A stretch of 64,000 nucleotides of DNA from Crocosphaera chwakensis CCY0110 (lineage in GTDB: Bacteria; Cyanobacteriota; Cyanobacteriia; Cyanobacteriales; Microcystaceae). The notes beneath the pieces were generated by a model, which saw only the letters and a list, made by a program, of their open reading frames with translations, was not told where the DNA came from and did no database searches. The DNA lies in assembly GCF_000169335.1 (NCBI RefSeq), contig NZ_AAXW01000007.1, positions 87,384 to 151,383 of the forward strand, in the 5' to 3' direction. Shown in pieces: positions 55,334 to 63,530 of the stretch (within the stretch, counting starts at the first letter, position 1; each line of letters begins with the position of its first letter). A program made the position numbers and the translations under genes.

Positions 55334-57109
55334 TTAGAACTTAAAGGTTGTTCGTAAAGCCCCTACCCAGATACTATTGTTATCTTCATCCCCTTCAGGA
55401 TTAATAACCACATAGAAACCAGGGGTTAACAAAATATTGTCGTTGAGAGGATACATATACTGAGCTTGAATGATATAAGGCGTATCCTTATCAGGAACTC
55501 TTAAGTCTCCTGTACGGGCATCAATGCGTTCTGCTGTAACATACTGACCACCACCAACGTTAATAACAGCCCCTTCTTTAAACACATCAACGACAGATAG
55601 GTTAGCACTCCAAGTCCATAAGTCAGCCCCGTAGCCACTGCGATCGTTTCCATTTCTATCTTGTCCTTGGGCGCGGGCTAAACCATATCCTCCCCAAGCC
55701 GTTAGGTGGAACTTATCATTAATTCGCCAATCTCCTTGAATCCCATAATTATCGGTTAAAGTGGGTGCATTGAGGAAGGGATCACTGGCGACACGGCTAC
55801 CATTACTTTGTGAGGTATTAACGTTACTATCTCTTTGAGGATCACCGGTTCCTGCATAGAAGGTACTCACATAGGTAAAGGTAAAGTCGAAATTATCAAC
55901 GGCATAAATCCCTAACTGACCCCCAGCACTATAGCTACCGTTAAACATACCTTGTCCGAGATCAGGACTATTTCCATTGGGAGCTAAATACAGACCTCTG
56001 ACCACTACTTTACTGTCGAATAAGCTATAGTCAAAGCCTCCTCCAATCCCTTCATTTCCACGGAATACCAGAGGATTGTAACGCATGAAGCGAGACAAAG
56101 ATCCTGTTCCAGATTCTTGCAGAAAGGGGTTTCCTACATCAAAGATGTTGTCAATATCCATAGCACTGGTTCCGATGAAACCTCGGAAGTTGCCAATGGG
56201 GAAGCGATAGTAAACATCATCGAATCGAACATCTGCATCGCTGGGCCCATCGTGACCTAAGCGGGCCATAGTGGTTCCGGTTGCCCGATCCCATCTAGGA
56301 ATATTTCCTGACTGAAAACGAACCCTTAAACGGTCTTTTCCGTAGAATGCCGTGTCGAAATTAAGACGAGTCCGAAAGGCTAAAGTAGCATTATCATCAG
56401 GTCGTCGGGTGGCTGCTCGTCCGTCTGCTCCAAAGTTAAAAATGGCATCTCTTTGACGAGAATCAATCGCCCTTTCCCCTGCTGCAGTAGAGAAGGTAAA
56501 GAGGACTTCACCGTTTAATTTAGTGGTGGTAGAAAACTGGTGTTCTTCTAAGAACGCTACCCGTTCTTCTAAGTTACTCACCCTTGCACCCAAAGCAATC
56601 AATTCTTGCTCAAATTCTTGGGCCAACCGCTTCAATCTTTCAATGTCTTCCCGTAAAACGGCTACATTCTCTTGGATCAACCGTTCCATGGTGTTTAAAC
56701 AGGCATTCAAACCGGCTGCAAATTCCCAACGAGAAGTAGCGCGGTTGCCTCTAAAGGTGCGGTCAGGATAACCCACAATACATCCATAACGCTCTACCAG
56801 GCTTCTTAAGGCTTCGTAAGCCCAATCTGTAGGTGAAACGTCTCTTAACTCAGAAATACTGGTTACTTGAGACATTCCATTGCCTGTAGTCCCATCCCGA
56901 AACTGTTTACTGGTATCTCGGTTTAAGGGAGTTTTGAGCGTCGGACGATTTTGTAAGATGCCTAAGGCTTCTTCGGGGGACATAACATCCCCTTGGGTTG
57001 TATTCATTTGGCTTTCATCGGGAGCAGCGATCGCACTTTGGGCTGCGATGACTGATAGGGCTGCTACCCCTGAAGTCATTTTCAAACATTGGGAAAATAA
57101 TTTCCACAT
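55334..57109 (-). CDS. Iron uptake porin / OprB-type porin with SLH domain (copy 2)
   Basis: A 591-residue paralogue of its two neighbours, with the same signal peptide, SLH domain, coiled coil and C-terminal barrel ending ALRTTFKF. The first about 225 residues are almost identical to copies 1 and 3 (for example DESQMNTTQGDVMSPEEALG differs by one residue from copy 3). The barrel is more diverged, including a longer loop (YVSTFYAGTGDPQRDSNVNT). ATG 57109 has the same AGGAAAGTGAAA leader. It has its own terminator and a 310-base upstream gap, so each copy is probably transcribed separately. Confidence 0.92.
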   Translation of the reverse strand: MWKLFSQCLKMTSGVAALSVIAAQSAIAAPDESQMNTTQGDVMSPEEALGILQNRPTLKTPLNRDTSKQFRDGTTGNGMSQVTSISELRDVSPTDWAYEALRSLVERYGCIVGYPDRTFRGNRATSRWEFAAGLNACLNTMERLIQENVAVLREDIERLKRLAQEFEQELIALGARVSNLEERVAFLEEHQFSTTTKLNGEVLFTFSTAAGERAIDSRQRDAIFNFGADGRAATRRPDDNATLAFRTRLNFDTAFYGKDRLRVRFQSGNIPRWDRATGTTMARLGHDGPSDADVRFDDVYYRFPIGNFRGFIGTSAMDIDNIFDVGNPFLQESGTGSLSRFMRYNPLVFRGNEGIGGGFDYSLFDSKVVVRGLYLAPNGNSPDLGQGMFNGSYSAGGQLGIYAVDNFDFTFTYVSTFYAGTGDPQRDSNVNTSQSNGSRVASDPFLNAPTLTDNYGIQGDWRINDKFHLTAWGGYGLARAQGQDRNGNDRSGYGADLWTWSANLSVVDVFKEGAVINVGGGQYVTAERIDARTGDLRVPDKDTPYIIQAQYMYPLNDNILLTPGFYVVINPEGDEDNNSIWVGALRTTFKF

Positions 57110-57361
57110 TTTCACTTTCCTCACACCTAAGAAAGAAATAAGTTTGATTGTGTTGAGTAATCATCTATGTCAGAAAACGTGGCTTTGTCGATGGGCTGCA
57201 AATTATAGCTTTCTTGACTCGGTTAGTATCGACATAAGATAGTAAGAGGGGTATTGCATTGCTAACCTTGAGACGAGTAAGGATCTTGCAATAGCAAATA
57301 ATACATATTATAAAATACTTTTTTCAATAAAGGGTTAAAAATTCGATAAGGAAGAAATCAA

Positions 57362-57392
57362 AAAGAAAAACCCTCCCATTATTAGGAAAGGC
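57362..57392 (-). terminator. Terminator of the upstream porin gene
   Basis: On the minus strand, CCTTTCC...GGGAGGG (with G-U pairs) is followed by TTTTTCTTTTT. It is a decayed version of the hairpin at 55240-55271 and lies about 30-60 bases past the stop at 57420. The rest of the 57110-57419 gap is AT-rich promoter DNA for copy 2. Confidence 0.6.
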
Positions 57393-57419
57393 CAACACTT
57401 GAAGTATTTTAATTAAAAT

Positions 57420-59171
57420 TTAGAACTTGAAGGTTGTCCGCAGCGCACCTACCCAGATACTATTGTTAAATTCATCCCCTTCAGGATTAATCACAACATA
57501 GAAACCAGGGGTTAACAAAATATTATCGTTGAGAGGATATTGATATTGAGCTTCAATGATGTAGGGAGTGTCCTTATCAGGAACTCTGAGATCCCCAGGG
57601 TAAGCGTCAATACGTTCAGCCGTAACAAATTGACCACCGGCAACGGAAAAGACAGCTCCTTCTTTGAAAATATCAATAACAGATAGGGCAGCACTCCAAG
57701 TCCATAAATCAGCCCCATAGCCACTGCGATCAACACCATCTTCATCTTGCCCTTGGGCGCGAGCTAACGCATAACCCCCCCAAGCTGTCAAGTGGAACAT
57801 TTCATTAATTCGCCAGTCCCCTTGAATACCGTAACTATCCCGAAGGGTAGGTGCTTCTAAGAAAGGATCACTTGCTACACGGCTACCGTTACTAGAGGAG
57901 GTATTCACATCTCCTTCAGGGAAGTAAGAGAGAAGATAAGTAAAGGTGAAATCTAAGCTATCGGTGGGATATAGTCCTAACTGACCCCCAGCACTATAGG
58001 AACCGTTAAATAAACCTTCTCCTAAATCAGGACTATTACCATCGGCTGAGAGATATAAACCGCGAATCGCCACAAGGTCATTAAACATATTATAGGAGAA
58101 ACCACCCCCAATACCTTCAGGACCACGGAATACTAAAGGGTTACGACGAATAAACCGAGACAAAGCCCCAGTTCCAGAACTAGCTAAGAAAGGAGTCCCT
58201 ACATCAAATATATCGTCAATGTCCAGGGAGCTAGTTCCTACCCAAGTGGTTAACTCGCCTACAGAGAAGCGGTAGTACAAGTCTCCGATCGCAACATCGG
58301 CATCATTAAAAATATCGTGTCCCAATCTGGCCATTACGGTTCCTGTTGCCGGACTGTAGTTGACGATATTTCCTGTTTCAATCCTTGTTCTTAAACGGTC
58401 GTTTCCAGTAAAACTGGTATCAAAATTAAGACGAGTTCGGAAACCAAGGGTTGCATTATCATCAATACGTCTTCTTGCTGCTGGATCGAGCATCCCTTGC
58501 TCAAATAAGTCTCGTTGACGTGAATCAATGGCTCTTTCACCAGAGGCCGAGGAAACCGTAAACAGGACTTCACCGCTTAATTTGGTGGTGGTCGAAAACT
58601 GGTGGTCTTCTAAGAACGCGACCCGTTCTTCTAAGTTATCTACCCTTGCACCCAAAGCAATCAATTCTTGCTCAAATTCCTGTGCCAACCGCTTCAATCT
58701 TTCGATGTCTTCCCGTAAAACGGCTACATTTTCTTGGATCAACCGTTCCATGGTGTTTAAACAGGCATTCAAACCGGCTGCAAATTCCCAACGAGAAGTA
58801 GCACGGTTGCCTCGGAAAGTCCGATCAGGATAACCCACAATACATCCATAACGCTCGACAAGGCTTCTTAAAGCTTCATAAGCCCAATCCGTTGGAGAAA
58901 CGTCCCGTAATTCAGAAATACTGGTGACCTGAGACATTCCATTGCCTGTGGTAGCGTCAGTAAACTGTTTACTGGTATCTCTGTTTAAGGGAGTCTTCAG
59001 AGTAGGACGATTTTGTAAAATGCCTAAAGCTTCGTCAGGGGACATAACATCCCCTTGGGTTGTATTCATTTGGCTTTCATCGGGAGCAGCGATCGCACTT
59101 TGGGCTGCGATGACCGATAGGGCTGCTACCCCTGAAGTCATTTTCAAACATTGGGAAAATAATTTCCACAT
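57420..59171 (-). CDS. Iron uptake porin / OprB-type porin with SLH domain (copy 3)
   Basis: A 583-residue porin, first in the direction of transcription of the three tandem copies. It has the same signal peptide and SLH/coiled-coil region. The barrel contains copy-specific stretches (FTGNDRLRTRIETGNIVNYS; GDLYYRFSVGELTTWVGTSS), so it differs from the other two mainly after residue about 215. It ends ALRTTFKF. ATG 59171 is preceded by AGGAAAGTGAAA. The paralogues may differ in pore selectivity or in the conditions under which they are expressed; this is inference from loop divergence. Confidence 0.92.
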   Translation of the reverse strand: MWKLFSQCLKMTSGVAALSVIAAQSAIAAPDESQMNTTQGDVMSPDEALGILQNRPTLKTPLNRDTSKQFTDATTGNGMSQVTSISELRDVSPTDWAYEALRSLVERYGCIVGYPDRTFRGNRATSRWEFAAGLNACLNTMERLIQENVAVLREDIERLKRLAQEFEQELIALGARVDNLEERVAFLEDHQFSTTTKLSGEVLFTVSSASGERAIDSRQRDLFEQGMLDPAARRRIDDNATLGFRTRLNFDTSFTGNDRLRTRIETGNIVNYSPATGTVMARLGHDIFNDADVAIGDLYYRFSVGELTTWVGTSSLDIDDIFDVGTPFLASSGTGALSRFIRRNPLVFRGPEGIGGGFSYNMFNDLVAIRGLYLSADGNSPDLGEGLFNGSYSAGGQLGLYPTDSLDFTFTYLLSYFPEGDVNTSSSNGSRVASDPFLEAPTLRDSYGIQGDWRINEMFHLTAWGGYALARAQGQDEDGVDRSGYGADLWTWSAALSVIDIFKEGAVFSVAGGQFVTAERIDAYPGDLRVPDKDTPYIIEAQYQYPLNDNILLTPGFYVVINPEGDEFNNSIWVGALRTTFKF

Positions 59172-59342
59172 TTTCACTTTCCTCACACCTAACTAATAAG
59201 CTTGATTGTTTTTGAATCACAATTCAAGCTTTAATCACAATTTTAGTTTATTCGTTAAGAGAACATGACCATATCATTATCTCCCAATTAAAATTCTACA
59301 TTAAAATTCCAGTAATTAGTACCAAAATTAGTACCAACTTCC

Positions 59343-60011
59343 TTAACCACGATGACCGGTCACAATATAAGAAACACGCTGAGCAATGTTAGTAGCATGA
59401 TCAGCCATTCTTTCTAAGTGACGAATAATCAGAGCAAGCAGTAAAAACGGCTCGATTACCCCGAGGACATCTCGCTGATAAGCTAAGTGATGATAAAGAT
59501 GATCATAAGCATCATCTACTGTATCATCTAACTTTTTCACTCTTTTTCCTGCCCCTGCATCTAAGTCTGCTAAAGCCACTAAACTAGTCGCTAACATCAT
59601 TTGAGCATGGTTCGACATCACAGCAATTTCTGTCATGCAATTGTGGGTTTCGTAGGGAAACAATTTAACTGCTATTTCTCCTAAATCTTTGGCATAGTCT
59701 CCAATTCGTTCTAAATCTCTGACCAACTGCATAAATGCACTTAATAGACGTAAATCTTGAGCTACAGGAGATTGTAAGGTCATTAATGTAGCGCAGTCTA
59801 ACTCGATTTTTCGATAGTAGCGATCAATTTGTTTATCTAAAATAGCAATTTTGTGGGCTGCATCAATATCTCGTTCAAAAAGGGCATGATGACTCAGTCG
59901 AAAAGATTCTTCAACCAAAGTTCCCATACGCAAAACTTCTTGTTCAAGTCGTTTAAGACAACGTTGAAAATGAGTGTTTTCGGGATAATTATCTGGGGAC
60001 GAGATATTCAC
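59343..60011 (-). CDS. phoU: Phosphate signalling protein PhoU
   Basis: A 222-residue all-helical protein made of two PhoU three-helix repeats (EVLRMGTLVEESFRLSHHAL; LLSAFMQLVRDLERIGDYAK; LALIIRHLERMADHATNIAQ). The E/DxxxD metal-binding phrases LERIGDYA and LERMADHA are both present. It couples the Pst phosphate transporter to the histidine kinase and keeps the phosphate regulon off when phosphate is plentiful (SphU in Synechocystis). It lies 162 bases downstream of the SphS-like kinase gene on the same strand, which supports this partnership. Confidence 0.93.
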   Translation of the reverse strand: MNISSPDNYPENTHFQRCLKRLEQEVLRMGTLVEESFRLSHHALFERDIDAAHKIAILDKQIDRYYRKIELDCATLMTLQSPVAQDLRLLSAFMQLVRDLERIGDYAKDLGEIAVKLFPYETHNCMTEIAVMSNHAQMMLATSLVALADLDAGAGKRVKKLDDTVDDAYDHLYHHLAYQRDVLGVIEPFLLLALIIRHLERMADHATNIAQRVSYIVTGHRG

Positions 60012-60173
60012 AACACTATTCTTAACCTATACCTAATCATCGTTTGTTTAAAAATTAGTTTAATTCTATTTTTAGCATAGCTCTGTTTCTACTATAACGA
60101 CAATAAATTGCAACATAAATTTAGTTCTAAATTTTATAATCTAAAATAAAAAAGTTAAGAAATCACCAAAGGT

Positions 60174-61466
60174 TTAATTGCTTTTGGTTAATGAAATTTG
60201 TATCCAAGCCCCTCCAGTATCAGGATGATTTTTTGCAGTAATTGTTCCCCCGTGAGCCTGTATAATTTCTTGAGCGATCGCTAGTCCTAAACCGCTCCCT
60301 GAACGTAAAGAATCGCTGTCAACTCCTTGTCGGGTTCGGGAGGGATCTCCCCGATATAACCGATCAAAAATATGGGGTAAATCCTTTTCTGAAAAACCGA
60401 GTCCTTGGTCTAAAATAGTAATTTCTATCCTTTGCTTTTCGTAATTATCAGTTAAAGTTACGATGATTTCAGTTTGAGTCGGACTATGTTTAATACTATT
60501 ATCAAAAAGATTAATAAAGACCTGCATTAAACGAGAGCGATCACCCGAACATTCTACTTCTTCTAATCCTTGAGTGTTTAAATTAATTTGTTTTTGTTGT
60601 GCGAGGGGATCTAACACTTGCCACGCAGCTAACAAAATTTCTTTTAATTCAACTGGTTCTAAGAATAAATTTTGATGTGGATTATCTTGTAATTGACTTA
60701 ATTCTAACCAATCTTCAACTAAACTAATCAGACGATGGGTTTCCTGTCGCATTTGGGTCGCTCGACGACGTTCGGGATCATGTAAACGACCTTCTAACCA
60801 CTCAGAAACCAAAGCAATTGAAGTTAGGGGAGTGCGTAACTCATGGGTCAGATCAGATAAAGCACGATCGCTCGAACGGGATAAGTCCACTAAGGGTTGT
60901 TGGTTTTCAATAAAAACAACTATTTGTCCTTGGGGTAGGGGATAACCAAAGCCTTTTAAAGCCACAGAACTACTATTTAGGTATTTTGCTTCATAATTCT
61001 GGTTTTTGGGGCTTTTTGCTACATAATTAGGGGGATAAAATGTCCATTCACTGACTTGAGGGGTTTGGATTTGTCTCGTTTGTTCAATGAGTTGATCGAG
61101 TTCGTAAGAACGAACCAATTCCAGCAGTAAACGAATTTGTCCCGATTGCCAGCGATCAATCTGCAATAAGGTCTGAGCTTGTCGATTACACCATAATAAT
61201 TGATTTTCTTCATCGACCCGTAAATAAGCAATAGGAGCAATATCTAAAATATGCTGTTTGAGATTTAATTCTTGTTGCTGTTGGTCATATTGTTGTTGAA
61301 TATAAACAATTTCTCTTTTAATGAGCGTTAATGCGGGTAAAGCACCCAATAAATCTTCTGTATCAGGAGATGCGGTTAAAACGTCTTTTAATTGAGCTTT
61401 TAGGCGATAACGGTTCCAAAGAAGGAGGATGATACCTAATAAGAAGCCGAGAATAAATGAGTACAA
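60174..61466 (-). CDS. sphS: SphS/PhoR-like sensor histidine kinase
   Basis: A 430-residue membrane kinase. One N-terminal transmembrane helix (SFILGFLLGIILLLW) is followed by a coiled region and a PAS-like domain (HILDIAPIAYLRVDEENQLL, residues about 90-200). The dimerisation domain has phospho-acceptor His208 in LTHELRTPL. The ATPase has an N-box (VFINLFDNSIKHSPT), DQGLGFSEKDLPHIFDRLYR and GSGLGLAIAQEIIQAHGG. Architecture and the adjacent phoU match SphS, the phosphate-limitation sensor. The cognate regulator (sphR) is not in the window. A role other than phosphate sensing is unlikely but cannot be excluded. Confidence 0.85.
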   Translation of the reverse strand: MYSFILGFLLGIILLLWNRYRLKAQLKDVLTASPDTEDLLGALPALTLIKREIVYIQQQYDQQQQELNLKQHILDIAPIAYLRVDEENQLLWCNRQAQTLLQIDRWQSGQIRLLLELVRSYELDQLIEQTRQIQTPQVSEWTFYPPNYVAKSPKNQNYEAKYLNSSSVALKGFGYPLPQGQIVVFIENQQPLVDLSRSSDRALSDLTHELRTPLTSIALVSEWLEGRLHDPERRRATQMRQETHRLISLVEDWLELSQLQDNPHQNLFLEPVELKEILLAAWQVLDPLAQQKQINLNTQGLEEVECSGDRSRLMQVFINLFDNSIKHSPTQTEIIVTLTDNYEKQRIEITILDQGLGFSEKDLPHIFDRLYRGDPSRTRQGVDSDSLRSGSGLGLAIAQEIIQAHGGTITAKNHPDTGGAWIQISLTKSN

Positions 61467-61570
61467 AATTACATAAGGGATTTAAAATACATTGCACCTA
61501 TTGTACTGACAGATGAAATTTTAGTACAAGAAAATAATAAATTAATCAAACAAAAACTCTACAGATAATT
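61467..61570. other. Intergenic DNA beside the sphS start
   Basis: AT-rich; it should hold the sphS promoter on the minus strand and possibly more of the decayed gene on the plus strand (open phrase IVLTDEILVQENNKLI). Nothing else was recognised. Confidence 0.3.
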
Positions 61571-61890
61571 GATAATACTTATAATTTACAAGACTTATCT
61601 ACACGAACATTATTATTAAACATGATTATTAAAACAATGCCTGCTTTGAGAAACAAAAACAGTATTAATCCTGTTGGTTTATATAGAGAGTACACAAATA
61701 TATGGATAGAAAGGAATGATTGGTGTTCTCAAATGACTTCTGAAGGAAAAAAATCTTTATGTGGGAAATAGCTAGTAAAATGTTTAAATTAGGTAGTAAC
61801 TTTTCTTTACATTATTTAAAATTTGATAAGGCGAGTTTGCGATTGTATTTCTTGCTCAAAATATTCGCTAAGGGAGTATTTTATGCTTAA
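61571..61890 (+). pseudogene. Decayed gene remnant with frameshift (YTDxW.ERxDW...WEIA type)
   Basis: One frame reads LSTRTLLLNMIIKTMPA, then GLYREYTNIWIERNDW and MTSEGKKSLCGK-stop (TAG, 61768-61770). A shifted frame starting at ATG 61760 continues with MWEIASKMFKLGSNFSLHYL and ends at 61890. Together they look like one interrupted protein segment. The pattern YTDxWIxRDDWR...WEIA is familiar from cyanobacterial NTPase/pentapeptide-repeat proteins, but only this fragment survives. A further open piece (PIVLTDEILVQENN) lies just upstream at about 61498-61540 in another frame. No start or intact frame exists, so I call it a pseudogene. Confidence 0.5.
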
Positions 61891-61949
61891 ACTTGTCATT
61901 GTGATTGTCAGTATCTATAGTCTCATCAATTAGCTCAACAAACCCAACA

Positions 61950-61981
61950 AAAAAGCACCCCCAAATTTGGGAGTGCTTTTT
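61950..61981 (-). terminator. Intrinsic terminator of psbA
   Basis: AAAAAGCACCCCCAAA and TTTGGGAGTGCTTTTT form a near-perfect 16-bp stem with one mismatch. On the minus strand the T run ends the psbA transcript 26 bases past its stop codon. It is symmetric enough to work in both directions. Confidence 0.88.
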
Positions 61982-62006
61982 GTATTATTTAGTTAATTTC
62001 AAGGAA

Positions 62007-63077
62007 TTAACCATTGATGACAGGAGCAGATACAGGCTCAGCAGAAGCTAAGTCTAAGGGGAAGTTGTGAGCGTTACGCTCGTGCATTACTTCCATTCCG
62101 ATTCCTGCACGGTTTAATACATCAGCCCAGGTTCCGATTACACGACCTTGAGAATCAAGAATGGACTGGTTGAAGTTAAATCCGTTTAAGTTGAAGGCCA
62201 TGGTAGATACACCCATTGCGGTGAACCAAATACCAATTACAGGCCATGCTCCTAAGAAGAAGTGCAAGGCACGACTGTTGTTGAAAGAAGCATATTGGAA
62301 GATTAAACGACCAAAGTAACCGTGAGCAGCTACGATGTTGTAGGTTTCTTCTTCTTGTCCGAACTTATAACCGTAGTTTTGAGACTCGATTTCAGTGGTT
62401 TCACGAACTAAAGAAGAGGTTACTAAAGAACCGTGCATAGCGGAGAATAAAGATCCACCGAATACACCAGCAACACCCAACATATGGAAGGGGTGCATTA
62501 AGATGTTGTGCTCAGCTTGGAACACGAACATAAAGTTGAAGGTTCCGGAGATTCCTAAAGGCATTCCATCAGAGAAAGATCCTTGTCCGATGGGGTAGAT
62601 TAAGAATACTGCAGTCGCTGCGGATACAGGTGCAGAATATGCAACACAGATCCAAGGACGCATTCCTAAACGGTAGGAAAGTTCCCACTGACGACCCATG
62701 TAGCAGAAGATTCCGATTAAGAAGTGGAAAATTACTAACTGGTAAGGACCGCCGTTGTAAAGCCACTCATCAAGTGAAGCAGCTTCCCAGATGGGATAAA
62801 AATGTAGACCGATAGCGTTAGAAGAAGGTACTACCGCTCCAGAAACGATGTTGTTTCCGTAGAGTAAAGAACCAGCTACAGGCTCACGGATTCCATCGAT
62901 GTCCACGGGAGGAGCAGCGATGAAAGCAATGATGAAACAGGTGGTAGCAGTTAAGAGGGTGGGGATCATTAAGGTACCGAACCAACCGACATAGATGCGG
63001 TTGTTGGTGCTGGTCACCCACTGACAAAACTGTTCCCACAAAGAAACGCTCTCGCGTTGTTGTAGTGTAGTAGTCAT
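62007..63077 (-). CDS. psbA: Photosystem II reaction-centre protein D1
   Basis: A 356-residue, five-helix thylakoid protein that binds P680, pheophytin, the oxygen-evolving Mn4Ca cluster and plastoquinone QB. Cluster ligands are all present: Asp170, Glu189, His332, Glu333, His337, Asp342 and the processing-site Ala344. Position 130 is Gln, the low-light-type residue. The tail after Ala344 has 12 residues, slightly shorter than the usual 16. Gly80, Phe158 and Thr286 are as in standard D1, not the D1-prime set. A consensus-like promoter lies upstream and a strong terminator downstream, so it is monocistronic. Other psbA copies probably exist elsewhere in the genome. Confidence 0.98.
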   Translation of the reverse strand: MTTTLQQRESVSLWEQFCQWVTSTNNRIYVGWFGTLMIPTLLTATTCFIIAFIAAPPVDIDGIREPVAGSLLYGNNIVSGAVVPSSNAIGLHFYPIWEAASLDEWLYNGGPYQLVIFHFLIGIFCYMGRQWELSYRLGMRPWICVAYSAPVSAATAVFLIYPIGQGSFSDGMPLGISGTFNFMFVFQAEHNILMHPFHMLGVAGVFGGSLFSAMHGSLVTSSLVRETTEIESQNYGYKFGQEEETYNIVAAHGYFGRLIFQYASFNNSRALHFFLGAWPVIGIWFTAMGVSTMAFNLNGFNFNQSILDSQGRVIGTWADVLNRAGIGMEVMHERNAHNFPLDLASAEPVSAPVING

Positions 63078-63161
63078 GGTATAATTCCTATTTGATTTTC
63101 TAGGTACAGATAAATCAGGCTTTCTTGCCTTTCGGCGTCTGCCTTTTGTATGTATATATCT

Positions 63162-63190
63162 ATAATAACGAATCTGTAACGGTTTGTAAA
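63162..63190 (-). promoter_or_regulatory. psbA: psbA promoter (-35 TTTACA, -10 TATTAT)
   Basis: On the minus strand TTTACA (63190-63185), a 17-base spacer and TATTAT (63167-63162) form a consensus-like sigma-70 promoter. Transcription would start near 63155, leaving a 5' untranslated leader of about 77 bases. The leader holds a GCCGAAAGGC tetraloop hairpin (63127-63136) and a Shine-Dalgarno AGGAA before the ATG. Confidence 0.75.
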
Positions 63191-63530
63191 GGGTTGTAAC
63201 GAAAGGAATACTTATATTAGGTATAAATACAGTTTATAGATTGGGCAACTTGATAGTGTAAAAATACAAGCGACTAAGGATTTGTTCTAAAAAAGTATCA
63301 TCACTTTTTTGGGTCGTAAGTTGGGCTTTAATGCTAAGTTGTTGTGCATTTAAACAGGATATTTAATTTTTTAGTACAAAGGCTTAAACATCTTCTCCCT
63401 TTATTGTTTTGTAATCAAGCCATACGTTATTCAATACTAACTCAGGTAGAATACTCAAAAATCAGAATTATGGTGTTAAGGGAACAAAGTCGCTAAAATC
63501 AAAGATAACGATAAAACAGATAGAGACTCC
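63191..63530. other. Divergent psbA / clpP intergenic region
   Basis: About 340 bases upstream of the psbA promoter and before clpP. AT-rich; no gene, RNA or clear operator was recognised. It should contain the clpP promoter. Confidence 0.3.

Noticed and set aside
54403..58833. The same antisense frame of about 83-101 residues recurring in all three porins
   Set aside because: It recurs only because the porin DNA is duplicated; it lies opposite the SLH/coiled-coil region and has no start signals of its own.
62007..63077. psbA as a D1-prime or rogue (sentinel) D1
   Set aside because: Mn-cluster ligands at 170, 189, 332, 333, 337, 342 and 344 are present, and residues 80, 158 and 286 are Gly, Phe and Thr.
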